Of a stretch of DNA of 47,586 nt, positions 16,939 through 25,416 are shown in pieces. Position numbers and translations under genes: made by a program. Source of the stretch: Ilumatobacteraceae bacterium. Lineage in GTDB: Bacteria; Actinomycetota; Acidimicrobiia; Acidimicrobiales; Ilumatobacteraceae. Within the stretch, counting starts at the first letter, position 1. Every line of letters begins with the position of its first letter. The stretch lies in contig JAJTEQ010000012.1 in the NCBI GenBank assembly GCA_021298195.1, positions 1 to 47,586 of the forward strand, written 5' to 3'. The notes under the pieces were generated by a model. It saw nothing but the letters and a program-made list of their open reading frames with translations, was not told the DNA's origin and ran no database searches.

Positions 16939-17528
16939 GACAGTTTCTCCATCGAACGACGCACCCGATCGAGAAAGGCGGTTCGACCTTCGGGAGACTG
17001 ACCGTCGAGCGTGTAGAGGGGCAGCCACGTGGTGCGGGCTGTGCCCCCCGTGGACAGTCGGAGCGTTCGGGTGATCGTGCGGCGTCCGTTGTCGTTGACC
17101 AACTTCACGTACCAGCGAGGCGATCCGTAGGTGCTGATGCCGACGAGATGCCGCACGTGACCGAGGCCGGGCCGTATGAGACGGGTGCGCTCGTCGAGGG
17201 TGAAGGCGAGGCCCATCACCATGGTGCGTTCCAGCCAACTCTTCATGATCGCGGGCATCGCGCTCCACCACGTGGGGTACACGAAGACGAGGGCCTCGGC
17301 CGATCGCACCAACTCGACGTGTTCGGCGACCATCGGGTCGAGGACCGGGGACTCGGTTTCGTAGGCGCGCCACTCGTCGCGGGTCGGACCACCGGGATAA
17401 TCGAGCGCGTACAGATCGATCACGGTCGTGTCATGACCCGCGCGAGACAAGCCATCGAGAGCGGCAGTCAGAAGGGCACGACCGAACGACTCGGGGTCGG
17501 GATGAGCGTGGATCACGAGCACTCGCAT
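16935..17528 (-). CDS. NAD(P)H dehydrogenase (quinone), NQO1-like paralogue
   Basis: This 197-residue flavodoxin-fold protein starts MRVLVIHAHPDPESFG and has FVYPTWWSAMPAIMKSWLERT and STYGSPRWY, matching its downstream paralogue. A GGAG ribosome-binding site precedes the ATG at 17528. The two genes are translationally coupled and probably arose by tandem duplication, since motifs align while the rest has diverged widely. The gene may protect against quinones or oxidised lipids; that role is inferred. Confidence 0.88.
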   Translation of the reverse strand: MRVLVIHAHPDPESFGRALLTAALDGLSRAGHDTTVIDLYALDYPGGPTRDEWRAYETESPVLDPMVAEHVELVRSAEALVFVYPTWWSAMPAIMKSWLERTMVMGLAFTLDERTRLIRPGLGHVRHLVGISTYGSPRWYVKLVNDNGRRTITRTLRLSTGGTARTTWLPLYTLDGQSPEGRTAFLDRVRRSMEKLS

Positions 17529-17605
17529 GTTGCTCCGTTCCGTGACGAATCAGTGGGGAATCGACCGAAAAAGTGGCGTGTGAACCATCCGTGCCGGATT
17601 CGAGG

Positions 17606-17680
17606 TGGTGCACCCCCTGGGATTCGAACCCAGAACCAATGGATTAAGAGTCCACTGCTCTGCCGTTGAGCTAGAGGTGC
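17606..17680 (-). tRNA. tRNA-Lys (anticodon CTT)
   Basis: The cloverleaf closes on the minus strand. The acceptor GCACCTC pairs with GGGGTGC (one T-G pair), the anticodon loop is CTCTTAA, and the T arm is CTGGG-TTCGAAT-CCCAG. A CCA end is encoded at 17606-17608. It has its own promoter upstream. Confidence 0.96.
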
Positions 17681-17695
17681 CTAGCGCGAAGGGCA

Positions 17696-17724
17696 AGTGT
17701 AGATGCCCGAGCTGTTCCGCCCAA
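17696..17724 (-). promoter_or_regulatory. Promoter of tRNA-Lys
   Basis: On the minus strand TTGGGC (complement of 17719-17724) and TACACT (complement of 17696-17701) are separated by 17 bases. The -10 box lies 15 bases before the mature tRNA 5' end, leaving a short leader for RNase P. Confidence 0.55.
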
Positions 17725-17789
17725 GGATTCCCGTTTCCCACGAGATTCTCGGGTCCGGAACCGGTTCCGACGTGCGACTTCGTATGACT

Positions 17790-17867
17790 TGGGGTGAACG
17801 AGGGGATTCGAACCCCCGGCCTTCAGGGCCACAACCTGACGCTCTAACCGACTGAGCTACGCCCACC
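17790..17867 (-). tRNA. tRNA-His (anticodon GTG) with encoded G-1
   Basis: The cloverleaf closes on the minus strand. The anticodon loop is TTGTGGC on a TCAGG/CCTGA stem. An extra 5' G (position -1, base 17867) pairs with C73, the usual histidine identity feature, and CCA is encoded at 17790-17792. Confidence 0.96.
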
Positions 17868-17954
17868 ATGTGCTTGGTCATTCTGCCAGATCAGGTGCGG
17901 ATTCGCACCGCCCGTGGATGTTTGTGACTCCCGCTCAGACTCGTCTCGGAGCCC

Positions 17955-17982
17955 TGCTAGCATGGAGGCAACCTTGAAGGGG
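17955..17982 (+). promoter_or_regulatory. Extended -10 and ribosome-binding site of the aminotransferase gene
   Basis: TGCTAGCAT (17955-17963) is an extended -10 form. AAGGGG at 17977-17982 lies 9 bases before the GTG at 17992, which fixes that start against the in-frame ATG at 17962 that lies inside the -10 box. Confidence 0.45.
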
Positions 17983-17991
17983 TGTTTAACC

Positions 17992-19371
17992 GTGTCGACC
18001 ACGGAATCTTCAGTCAGCGCAACTCGTCGCCTCGGCGATCGGGCCAAGCAAATCACCGCCCGCGAGATCGCTCTCTACGCCGAGCGAACCGCCGGCTCTC
18101 GCCGCGCGAACGAGCGCGCCAGAAAGGTCCTGCCGCTCGGAGTGCCCTCCAGCTTCCAGGCCTATGACCCGCATCCCATCGTGGTGAAGCGAGCCGACGC
18201 CGCCTACATGTGGGACGTCGACGACAACGAGTACATCGACTACGACATGGGCTTCGGTGCGCTGTTCAGCGGGCACATCAACCCGGTCGTACGACGGGCG
18301 GTGGACGAGCAGCTCGCCAACGGCACCTTGTTCGTGACCCCGTGCGAACTGAACGCCGACGTGGCCGAGTTGTTGGGCGAGCGGTACGGGTTGCCCATGT
18401 GGCGTTTCACGAACTCGGGCACCGAGGCCACCATGGATGCCATTCGCGTGGCCCGTGGTGCGACCGGGCGCGACAAGATCGTCAAGGTCGAAGGCGGCTA
18501 TCACGGGCATCACGACGAGGTCATGATCTCCATGAAGCCCAAGCTGGAGGATGCCGGCCCCGCCGACAACCCGACGCCGGTTCCGAGCACCGCGGGCGTG
18601 ACCAAGGCGGTCCTGTCCGACACCATCGTCGTGCCGTACAACGATCCCGAGGCCCTCGAGCGCGCGCTCCGCAACGACGACGTCGCGTGTTTCATCGTCG
18701 AGCCGGTCATGGAGAACATCGGCATCTGTCTGCCCGACCCCGGCTACCTGCAGGCGGTCCGTGAGATCACCCAACGTCACGGAACGCTGTTGATCTTCGA
18801 CGAAGTCAAGACCGGGATCACCGCCGGCTGGGCCGGCGCCACCGGAGCGCTCGGGGTCACACCGGACTTGGTCGCATTGGCCAAGTCGATCGGCGGCGGC
18901 TTGCCCCTCGGTGCATTCGGTGGCAAGCGCGAGTACATGGATCAGATCACCCTCGGCCGCGTCATTCATCTCGGCACGTACAACGGAAACCCGTTGTGCA
19001 TGGCCGCGGCCAAGGCCGTGCTGTCCGAGGTGTGCACTCCGCAAGCGACCGCGGCCACGATCGGTCGTAACAAGATGCTCGTCGACGCGTGCAACGACAT
19101 CATCGACGACGCCGGACTTCCCGCGCACACCATTCAATTCGGGGCGAAGGGTTGCGTCACGTGGGCCCCCGAACCCATTCGCAATTACCGCGATTACAAG
19201 GCCACCGATCTCGATCTGGCGTTCGCTCAATGGATCCACGGCATCAACCGCGGAATCCTGTTGCCGCCGGGACTCGACGAACAGTGGTTGATCTCCATCA
19301 TGCACACCGAGCCCGATGCGATGCGATACGCCGACGTGTTCGCGGACTTCGTCGATGAACTGACCAAGTGA
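17992..19371 (+). CDS. Class III PLP-dependent aminotransferase (glutamate-1-semialdehyde aminomutase-like)
   Basis: This 459-residue fold-type I enzyme has GGYHGHHD, FIVEPVMEN, the cofactor Asp in LLIFDEVKTG, and the PLP lysine (about residue 298) in ALAKSIGGGLPLGAFGG. These motifs match the glutamate-1-semialdehyde 2,1-aminomutase branch, but the usual HemL sequence FDEVMTGFR is changed to FDEVKTGIT, and no other haem genes are near. It could therefore be another aminotransferase of the same subgroup. The GTG start is supported by the AAGGGG site. The DUF983 gene overlaps its stop by 4 bases. Confidence 0.85.
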   Translation: MSTTESSVSATRRLGDRAKQITAREIALYAERTAGSRRANERARKVLPLGVPSSFQAYDPHPIVVKRADAAYMWDVDDNEYIDYDMGFGALFSGHINPVVRRAVDEQLANGTLFVTPCELNADVAELLGERYGLPMWRFTNSGTEATMDAIRVARGATGRDKIVKVEGGYHGHHDEVMISMKPKLEDAGPADNPTPVPSTAGVTKAVLSDTIVVPYNDPEALERALRNDDVACFIVEPVMENIGICLPDPGYLQAVREITQRHGTLLIFDEVKTGITAGWAGATGALGVTPDLVALAKSIGGGLPLGAFGGKREYMDQITLGRVIHLGTYNGNPLCMAAAKAVLSEVCTPQATAATIGRNKMLVDACNDIIDDAGLPAHTIQFGAKGCVTWAPEPIRNYRDYKATDLDLAFAQWIHGINRGILLPPGLDEQWLISIMHTEPDAMRYADVFADFVDELTK

Positions 19372-19799
19372 CGATCGAAGCGCCGACGTTGGCGCGCATG
19401 TTGCTTCGCGCATCGATGCGGCGTTGTCCACGATGCGGTGACCGCCGTGCGTGGTTCGGGTCGTACTTTCGACAAGGGGAGCGTTGCGTCGGTTGCGGTT
19501 TGCGACGTACGCGCGGGGTCGACGGTCACGAGTTGGGCTCGATGACCATCGCGATCACGTTGAACATCGGTCTCATCATGGTGGCGATGGCCATCGCCGT
19601 GGCATTCACCATTCCGGACGTGCCGGTGGTGACGCTGTACGTGGTGTTGACGGTGTCGGCGCTGGTGATCCCGGTCGGCACATGGCCGATCACGCACACT
19701 CTGTGGTCGGCTATCGACCTGCGGGTCCGGCCCGTGTCGGATGAAGAAGCCGCCGACGCCCAATCGTGGGTGGGCACCCACCGCCTCCACGCCCGCTGA
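19368..19799 (+). CDS. DUF983 family membrane protein
   Basis: The 143-residue protein has two CxxC pairs near the N-terminus ([11 protein letters not shown] and CVGCGLR), which probably hold zinc, then two hydrophobic helices at about residues 58-82 and 87-108. This is the DUF983 pattern; the function is unknown. The GTG start at 19368 overlaps the aminotransferase stop as GTGA, so it is probably translated from the same mRNA. Confidence 0.85.
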   Translation: MTIEAPTLARMLLRASMRRCPRCGDRRAWFGSYFRQGERCVGCGLRRTRGVDGHELGSMTIAITLNIGLIMVAMAIAVAFTIPDVPVVTLYVVLTVSALVIPVGTWPITHTLWSAIDLRVRPVSDEEAADAQSWVGTHRLHAR

Positions 19800-19831
19800 G
19801 CAGGGCAAACATCTGTTCGTCTCGGCAATGC

Positions 19832-19860
19832 TTGACCGAACACTCGTTCGTAGTTACGCT
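19832..19860 (+). promoter_or_regulatory. recA promoter with SOS (LexA-type) box in the spacer
   Basis: TTGACC (19832-19837) and TACGCT (19855-19860) are spaced by 17 bases. The spacer holds CGAACACTCGTTCG (19837-19850), a perfect inverted repeat of the GAAC-N4-GTTC type bound by LexA in actinobacteria and bacilli. The repressor would cover the promoter. The leader to the recA ATG is about 115 bases. Confidence 0.85.
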
Positions 19861-19980
19861 CCTGTCATTCGCCAAACAGCGAGGTCACAGGCCCGTCGAA
19901 AGCCTGCCACACCCCGTTCGTACGGTCGTCAGTGTCATCAAGAACAGAACCCAGAGCACACCAGAAAGAAAGGCAGCACA

Positions 19981-21024
19981 ATGAGCAACGACCGTGAGAA
20001 GGCCCTCGACATGGCCTTGGCCCAGATCGACAAGCAGTACGGCAAGGGGTCCATCATGCGGATGGGCGAGAAGACCAACATGGCCATCGAAGCCGTGCCC
20101 ACTGGAGCCTTGGCGCTCGACGTGGCCCTCGGCGTGGGCGGCCTGCCCCGTGGTCGCGTCGTCGAGATCTACGGTCCGGAGTCGTCCGGTAAGTCCACCT
20201 TGGCCATGCACGTGGTCGCCGAGGCCCAGCGCAATGGCGGCATCTGCGCCTACATCGACGCCGAGCATGCGATGGACCCCATCTACGCCCGAGCCATCGG
20301 CGTCGACATCGACCAGCTGCTCATCTCCCAGCCCGACACCGGCGAGCAGGCCCTCGAGATCGCCGACATGCTCATCCGTTCCGGCGCCCTCGATGTGGTG
20401 GTCATCGACTCGGTCGCGGCCCTCACGCCCAAGGCCGAAATCGAAGGCGACATGGGAGACAGCCACGTGGGCTTGCAGGCTCGCCTCATGAGCCAGGCGT
20501 TGCGCAAGCTGACCGCCAACCTCAACAAGTCCAACACCATCGCCATCTTCATCAACCAGTTGCGCGAGAAGATCGGCGTGATGTTCGGTTCGCCCGAGAC
20601 CACCCCCGGCGGACGTGCGTTGAAGTTCTACTCGTCGGTGCGTCTCGACATCCGCCGCATCGAGTCCATCAAGGACGGCGCCGAAGTGGTCGGTAACCGT
20701 ACGCGAGTGAAGGTCGTGAAGAACAAGGTGTCGCCGCCCTTCCGCCAGGCCGAGTTCGACATCATGTACGGCAAGGGCATCAGTCGCGAGGGTTCCGTCC
20801 TCGACATGGCGGTCGACCTGGGCATCGTGAAGAAGTCCGGCGCCTGGTTCACCTACGAGGGTGAGCAACTGGGCCAGGGTCGCGAGAACGCCAAGAACTA
20901 CCTCATGGAGAACACCGAGGTCATGGTCGAGGTGGCCGAAAAGGTGCGGATCGCGGCCGGATTGGGCGACAAGGACGCGGCTGAGTTCACGGCCGCCGAC
21001 GAGGAACCCATCGACCTCGACTGA
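19981..21024 (+). CDS. recA: Recombinase RecA
   Basis: RecA forms filaments on single-stranded DNA, performs strand exchange and triggers LexA self-cleavage. The 347-residue protein has the Walker A motif GPESSGKST (65-73), [11 protein letters not shown] (Walker B), the loop region with MSQALRKLT, and [20 protein letters not shown]. The C-terminus ends in an acidic tail. The ATG at 19981 has an AGAAAGG ribosome-binding site. An SOS box controls the promoter. recX, which often follows in actinobacteria, is not present; tRNA genes follow directly. Confidence 0.98.
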   Translation: MSNDREKALDMALAQIDKQYGKGSIMRMGEKTNMAIEAVPTGALALDVALGVGGLPRGRVVEIYGPESSGKSTLAMHVVAEAQRNGGICAYIDAEHAMDPIYARAIGVDIDQLLISQPDTGEQALEIADMLIRSGALDVVVIDSVAALTPKAEIEGDMGDSHVGLQARLMSQALRKLTANLNKSNTIAIFINQLREKIGVMFGSPETTPGGRALKFYSSVRLDIRRIESIKDGAEVVGNRTRVKVVKNKVSPPFRQAEFDIMYGKGISREGSVLDMAVDLGIVKKSGAWFTYEGEQLGQGRENAKNYLMENTEVMVEVAEKVRIAAGLGDKDAAEFTAADEEPIDLD

Positions 21025-21056
21025 GGCTCGCCCGTGGGCGTCACCGGCGCTCCTGA

Positions 21057-21062
21057 TAACCT
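21057..21062 (+). promoter_or_regulatory. -10 box of tRNA-Asn
   Basis: TAACCT at 21057-21062, preceded by TGA, lies 11 bases before the mature tRNA 5' end, leaving a 5' leader of about five bases. No clear -35 is seen. Confidence 0.4.
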
Positions 21063-21073
21063 CGGACACGCCT

Positions 21074-21146
21074 TCCGAGATAGCTCAGTTGGCAGAGCAG
21101 CTGACTGTTAATCAGCGGGTCGCAGGTTCGAGCCCTGCTCTCGGAG
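21074..21146 (+). tRNA. tRNA-Asn (anticodon GTT)
   Basis: The acceptor TCCGAGA pairs with TCTCGGA, the anticodon loop is CTGTTAA, and the T arm reads GCAGG-TTCGAGC-CCTGC. The discriminator is G and CCA is not encoded. Confidence 0.97.
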
Positions 21147-21151
21147 CACAA

Positions 21152-21179
21152 CACGGGGTCCGCTTCGGCGGACCCCGTG
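21152..21179 (+). terminator. Twelve-bp hairpin with TTCG loop between two tRNA genes
   Basis: CACGGGGTCCGC (21152-21163) and its exact complement (21168-21179) flank a TTCG tetraloop, which is exceptionally stable in RNA. Only TTT follows within the next bases. It is either a terminator for tRNA-Asn or a processing element in a two-tRNA transcript. Confidence 0.6.
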
Positions 21180-21185
21180 CCATTT

Positions 21186-21259
21186 GGGGCGGTAGCTCAG
21201 TCGGTTAGAGCAGGGGACTCATAATCCCTGGGTCGCGGGTTCGATCCCTGCCCGCCCCA
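21186..21259 (+). tRNA. tRNA-Met (anticodon CAT), elongator type; tRNA-Ile2 possible
   Basis: The acceptor GGGGCGG pairs with CCGCCCC, and the anticodon loop is CTCATAA on a GGGGA/TCCCT stem. The first acceptor pair is matched, so it is not an initiator. A CAT anticodon could also be tRNA-Ile2 after lysidine modification; sequence alone does not separate the two here. CCA is not encoded. Confidence 0.9.
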
Positions 21260-21285
21260 CGCGGTCGCCGGTACAGTCGCCGGTC

Positions 21286-22647
21286 ATGGGTGCGGTCACC
21301 GACATCGTGTCCGCGCTGGCGCAACGCAGTGCGGCAGAGTCCCTGGCACCGAGTATGGCCTGGGGAGTCGTGAGCGGCGGGGCGCTGGTTGCGTCGGGAG
21401 CCGTGGGTGATGGCGTCGACGTGAACACACCCTTTCGGATTGCATCGATGACCAAGAGTTTCACCGCGGCCGCCGTGTTGGGGTTGCGTGACGACGGGGT
21501 GCTGTCGCTCGAACGTCCGGTGGCCGAGTACGCCCCCGAGTTGGCGACCGTGGTTGGCCCCGACGATTCGGCGGCCATCACGTTGCGTCACCTTTTGAGC
21601 ATGAGTGCGGGCTTGGCCACCGATGACCCGTGGGCCGATCGGCACCTGGACGCCTCGCCCGAATTCATGAACGAGATCTACGCGAATCGACCGTATTTCG
21701 CGGTGCGCACCGGTGATGCTTTCGAATACTCGAATCTCGGTTTCGCCATGATCGGCCGGGTGGTGCGATCGGTGACCGGTTGTTCGGTGCGCGACCTCGT
21801 GGACGAACGTCTGCTACGCCCGTTGGGCATGGCGAACACGACCTGGGACGAGCCGTCGGTGCCATCGGCGCGCCCACATCGGGTGGTCGACGGCGTGGCG
21901 CAGGCCGAAGGGTACGAGCCCTTGGCCGATGGTGAGATCGCTCCGATGGGCGGTCTGTGGAGCACCGTGGCCGATCTGGCGCGATGGGTGTCGTGGTTGG
22001 ACGGGGCCAACAGCGGTCAGGAGTCCGGGAGTGCCGACCTACGACCCGCGTCACGACGGGAGATGCAGACGATGCACACCTACGTCGGACAATCGTCTCT
22101 CGATTCGGTGTCCGCCCCGAGCGGCTATGGCTTCGGACTTCTCCTGCGCGACGATCCGGTGATCGGATCGGTGGTCGGACACAGTGGGGGGCTACCCGGT
22201 TTTGGAAGCAACATGCGATGGAAAAAGGCGAGCGGTGTGGGCGTGATCGGCCTGGCCAATGTGACGTACGCGCCAATGTCCACCTTCACCCACCGGGCCC
22301 TGACGGAGCTTCGACGCGCCGGTCACGTGGAGGCTTCGGGGAACGAGCCGTCGGTGTTACTGCGCGATCGGGCACGAGCTTTGGTCGAACTGCTCGGCGC
22401 TTGGAACGACGAAGCGGCTCGGATCCTCTTCGCCGACAACGTGGAGCTCGACGAGTTGTTCGATCGTCGATCGAGTGAGGTGAGGCGTCGGCTCGGGGGA
22501 GAGGTTCTGCAGTTGGTCGAGGTGAAGGCGTCGAACCGAACCAGCGGCACCGCGGTGGCACGCGTCGGACCGCGGGTCATCGAGATCGACTTCACCTTGT
22601 CGCCCGCCGATGGCACGATTCAGGACTACACGTGGAAGGAGTCGTGA
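21286..22647 (+). CDS. Serine hydrolase of the beta-lactamase/penicillin-binding-protein family
   Basis: This 453-residue protein has the class C-type triad: SMTK with nucleophile Ser54 and Lys57, YSN at 148-150, and HSGG near 299. No signal peptide is evident, so it is probably a cytoplasmic esterase or peptidase rather than an antibiotic-resistance beta-lactamase. The ATG at 21286 lies 8 bases after a TACAGT box (21272-21277). The aldo/keto reductase gene overlaps its stop (TGATG). It heads a three-gene operon. Confidence 0.88.
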   Translation: MGAVTDIVSALAQRSAAESLAPSMAWGVVSGGALVASGAVGDGVDVNTPFRIASMTKSFTAAAVLGLRDDGVLSLERPVAEYAPELATVVGPDDSAAITLRHLLSMSAGLATDDPWADRHLDASPEFMNEIYANRPYFAVRTGDAFEYSNLGFAMIGRVVRSVTGCSVRDLVDERLLRPLGMANTTWDEPSVPSARPHRVVDGVAQAEGYEPLADGEIAPMGGLWSTVADLARWVSWLDGANSGQESGSADLRPASRREMQTMHTYVGQSSLDSVSAPSGYGFGLLLRDDPVIGSVVGHSGGLPGFGSNMRWKKASGVGVIGLANVTYAPMSTFTHRALTELRRAGHVEASGNEPSVLLRDRARALVELLGAWNDEAARILFADNVELDELFDRRSSEVRRRLGGEVLQLVEVKASNRTSGTAVARVGPRVIEIDFTLSPADGTIQDYTWKES

Positions 22648-23531
22648 TGAACGGCGCACGAACCATCGGACGAGACGCGGTCGGGCGATTGGCCTTCGGC
22701 TGCTGGCGCATGACCAACCCCGACGTGGGGTTCAACGCCGAACTGGTGGAGCGGGCCGTCGATTTGGGCATGAATCTGATCGACCAAGCCGACGTGTACG
22801 GCTTCGATTGGGGTGGCTCCGGCTTCGGTGCCTGCGAGGAGATGTTGGGCCGGGTGTTCGCGTCGCGGCCCGGACTTCGTGACCGCGTCGTGTTGGCCAC
22901 CAAGGGCGGCATTCGTCCGGGAGTTCCGTACGACAGCTCGTCAGCGTATTTGACGGTCGCGTGTGAGGGGGCGATGTCACGCCTCGGAGTGGACGTGATC
23001 GACCTGTATCAGATTCATCGGCCCGATTCGTTCGCGCATCCGGCCGAGGTGGCCGAGGCGATGATCACGTTGCGTCGTCGCGGTTTGGTGCGCGAGTTCG
23101 GGGTGTCGAATCACACGGTGGCCCAGACGCGGGCGTTGCAGAGTCACCTGCCGTTTCCGCTGGCCACCACGCAACCCGAGTTCTCGGTGGTGCACCTCGA
23201 TCCGCTGTCCGATGGCACGCTCGATCTGTGCAACGAGACCGGCATGGTTCCCCTGGCGTGGAGCCCGTTGGCCGGCGGTCGGGTGATGCGGGCCGAGCGC
23301 GTGAGGCCGGAGTTGGTCGGGGTGCTCGACGAACTGGCGGCCCGAGAGGGCGTCGGTCGTGACGCCGTCGCCGTGGCTTTCGCGTTGCACCACCCCAGTC
23401 GACCCGTGGCCATCGTGGGCACCCAGAACGTGGCGCACCTGGAGTCGGTGAGTGCCGCGACGGGCGTGGTGCTGTCACGCGCCGACCTGTATCGGATCAT
23501 CGAGGCCAGCACCGGAGCACCGCTTCCATGA
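22647..23531 (+). CDS. Aldo/keto reductase
   Basis: This 294-residue TIM-barrel oxidoreductase uses NADPH to reduce carbonyls. The catalytic tetrad can be read as Asp46, Tyr51 (DVYGFDWGG), Lys86 (ATKGG) and His124 (YQIHRPD). The C-terminus has SPLAGGRV and AIVGTQNVAHLE, the cofactor loops. The ATG at 22647 overlaps the upstream stop. It is cotranscribed with the serine hydrolase and the SsuD-like gene; the substrate is unknown. Confidence 0.9.
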   Translation: MNGARTIGRDAVGRLAFGCWRMTNPDVGFNAELVERAVDLGMNLIDQADVYGFDWGGSGFGACEEMLGRVFASRPGLRDRVVLATKGGIRPGVPYDSSSAYLTVACEGAMSRLGVDVIDLYQIHRPDSFAHPAEVAEAMITLRRRGLVREFGVSNHTVAQTRALQSHLPFPLATTQPEFSVVHLDPLSDGTLDLCNETGMVPLAWSPLAGGRVMRAERVRPELVGVLDELAAREGVGRDAVAVAFALHHPSRPVAIVGTQNVAHLESVSAATGVVLSRADLYRIIEASTGAPLP

Positions 23532-24601
23532 CGACGAACCTTCCGCCGTGCGAGGTCAGTTGGTTCGCCGCGTTGTGCGATGACGACTACGAGCAACTGG
23601 GGGTACCCAACGCCGATCTGGCGAGTTCGTGGGACCATTGCGCACGCATCGTCACCACCGCGGAGGGGCTCGGCTTCGACAACATCCTGTTGCCATCGGG
23701 ATACGGCCTCGGGATCGACTCGGTGGCCTTCGCCGCCGGAGTGGCGGGCCGAACCTCGACCATTCGCCTGTTGGTGGCCGTGCGTTGTGGCGAGATGTGG
23801 GCACCGCAATTGGCGCGCCAGATGGCCACCTTGGATCAGATGTTGGACGGACGACTGACCGTCAACATCATCTCCTCGGAGATGCCCGGCGAAAAGCTCG
23901 ACGGCGAGCCTCGTTATCGCCGCACCGCCGAGACCATGCGGGTGCTGCGGTCGCTCCTGAACGGGGAGTCGGTGAAACACCATGGTGAGTTCGTGAACCT
24001 CGACATCGACCCACCGCGGGTGCGCACCGTGAGCGGTGCCAGTCCGTTGCTGTACTTCGGGGGATTGAGCGAGCCGGCCCGCGAGGTGGCGGCCCGGGAA
24101 GCCGACGTGTACCTGATGTGGCCCGACACGCGCCAGCGCATCGCCGAACTGATCGACGACATGACGCAACGGGCCGCGCGACACGGTCGCACCTTGCGCT
24201 TCGGCTACCGCGCTCATGTCGTGGTTCGAGAGACCGAGGACGAGGCGCGTCGGGCGGCGGACCACATCGTGGCGGCTCTCGACGACGAGGTGGGCGCGGC
24301 GATTCGGGCTCGATCGCTCGACAGCGACTCGGTGGGGGTGCGACGTCAGGCCGAGTTGCGCGGTTCATCATCGGACGACGGTTTCGTGGAGCCCCATCTC
24401 TGGACCGGTATCGGTCGCGGACGTAGTGGGTGCGGGGCGGCCATCGTGGGCGACCCGTCACAGGTGCTCGCGAAGTTGAACGACTATCGCGACATGGGCA
24501 TCGACGCGTTCATTTTGTCGGGCTATCCGCATCTGGACGAGTGCGAACGCTTCGGACGGATGGTGCTGCCGATGCTCGATCATGGGGGCCTGCCGACGTA
24601 G
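23528..24601 (+). CDS. LLM-class flavin monooxygenase (alkanesulfonate monooxygenase SsuD-like)
   Basis: This 357-residue luciferase-like TIM barrel follows the SsuD layout: VSWFAALCDD at the start, LLPSGYG, ISSEMPGEKLDGEPRY, HGEFVNLD, LYFGGLSEPAREVAA, and at the end FILSGYPHLDECERFG. SsuD cleaves sulfonates with reduced FMN. The partner reductase and ABC transporter are absent here, so another substrate or F420 as cofactor is possible. The start overlaps the aldo/keto reductase stop as ATGA. Confidence 0.88.
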   Translation: MTTNLPPCEVSWFAALCDDDYEQLGVPNADLASSWDHCARIVTTAEGLGFDNILLPSGYGLGIDSVAFAAGVAGRTSTIRLLVAVRCGEMWAPQLARQMATLDQMLDGRLTVNIISSEMPGEKLDGEPRYRRTAETMRVLRSLLNGESVKHHGEFVNLDIDPPRVRTVSGASPLLYFGGLSEPAREVAAREADVYLMWPDTRQRIAELIDDMTQRAARHGRTLRFGYRAHVVVRETEDEARRAADHIVAALDDEVGAAIRARSLDSDSVGVRRQAELRGSSSDDGFVEPHLWTGIGRGRSGCGAAIVGDPSQVLAKLNDYRDMGIDAFILSGYPHLDECERFGRMVLPMLDHGGLPT

Positions 24602-24646
24602 CCGATCTCCCCGTCACTAGTGTCGGGTCGGACGGACGGAGAACCG

Positions 24647-25036
24647 ATGAACGCACCACGACGCCGCAACATCGCCCTCGTGGCCCACGATCACAAGAAA
24701 GCCGATCTCATCGAGTGGGCGCGGATCAACAAGGACACGTTGGCGCAGCACGATCTGGTGGCCACCGGCACCACCGGCAGAATGCTCGGCGAAAAGGTCG
24801 GCCTCAACGTGAAATGCCTGCGCAGCGGACCCCTGGGTGGCGATCAGCAATTGGGGGCGTTGATCTGCGAGGACCAGGTGGACATGTTGGTGTTCTTCTG
24901 GGATCCCTTGGAGCCCCAACCGCACGACCCCGACGTGCGGGCGTTGCTGCGCATCGCGGTGGTCTACGACACTCCCACGGCCTGCAACCGGGCCACAGCG
25001 GATTACCTGATCTCGTCGCCGCTGTTCGCGGCCTGA
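24647..25036 (+). CDS. mgsA: Methylglyoxal synthase
   Basis: MgsA turns dihydroxyacetone phosphate into methylglyoxal and phosphate, a bypass that frees phosphate. The 129-residue protein aligns with the E. coli enzyme with a constant shift of five: His14, Asp15, Lys18 (AHDHKK), TGTTG at 40-44, SGPLGGDQQ with catalytic Asp66, FFWDPL with Asp86, then His93 and Asp96. A TAGTGT box (24618-24623) and a GGAG site precede the ATG at 24647. It is convergent with the next gene. Confidence 0.95.
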   Translation: MNAPRRRNIALVAHDHKKADLIEWARINKDTLAQHDLVATGTTGRMLGEKVGLNVKCLRSGPLGGDQQLGALICEDQVDMLVFFWDPLEPQPHDPDVRALLRIAVVYDTPTACNRATADYLISSPLFAA

Positions 25037-25046
25037 GTCGCGATCC

Positions 25047-25403
25047 TCAGGGTTCGACCACGATCCAGCCACGACTTTGAAGTTCGGCGGCCAACACCGA
25101 ATCGGGCAGAGCGCGGGCCGCCTTTTCGGGCGCGGAGAGACGAGTCGGTGTCGGCTTCACGGGGGCGGGATCGCTGTCGCGCGTCGCCGAGATCGCTTCC
25201 TCGAACTCGGCCTCGGCGCGCAACTGGTTGATGAAGTCGTCGGCCTCTTGCCGGGTGAAACGTCCGGCCGCTTGGCGCTGGTTGAACTGCAACGGCCCGC
25301 GGGCGTCGCGGAAGTCGGTGTGCCCTGCGGCCTGCAACAACTCGAGCAGTTCGTTGAGCTGTTGCTTGGAAGCCGGAGGGCCGGCAGGTTGTCCGAAGGC
25401 CAT
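25047..25403 (-). CDS. Conserved hypothetical protein
   Basis: I cannot name a function for this 118-residue protein. The N-terminal half reads like a small helical domain (KQQLNELLELLQAAGHTDFRDARG, with FTRQEADDFINQL), a pattern I recognise from uncharacterised actinobacterial proteins. The rest is a Pro/Ala/Arg linker and a short C-terminal strand. It lies 13 bases downstream of the hot-dog-fold gene on the same strand and is probably cotranscribed. Confidence 0.7.
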   Translation of the reverse strand: MAFGQPAGPPASKQQLNELLELLQAAGHTDFRDARGPLQFNQRQAAGRFTRQEADDFINQLRAEAEFEEAISATRDSDPAPVKPTPTRLSAPEKAARALPDSVLAAELQSRGWIVVEP

Positions 25404-25416
25404 GCTCCAGTCTCGT

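Noticed and set aside
18010-19431. Long minus-strand open frame (473 codons) opposite the aminotransferase gene
   Set aside because: It is an antisense shadow in high-GC DNA, rich in Gly, Asp, Val and His with no recognisable motif, while the plus strand encodes a clear PLP enzyme.
21186-21259. Calling the CAT-anticodon tRNA firmly as tRNA-Ile2
   Set aside because: The anticodon alone fits both elongator Met and Ile2, and I saw no decisive identity element; Met is kept as the default.
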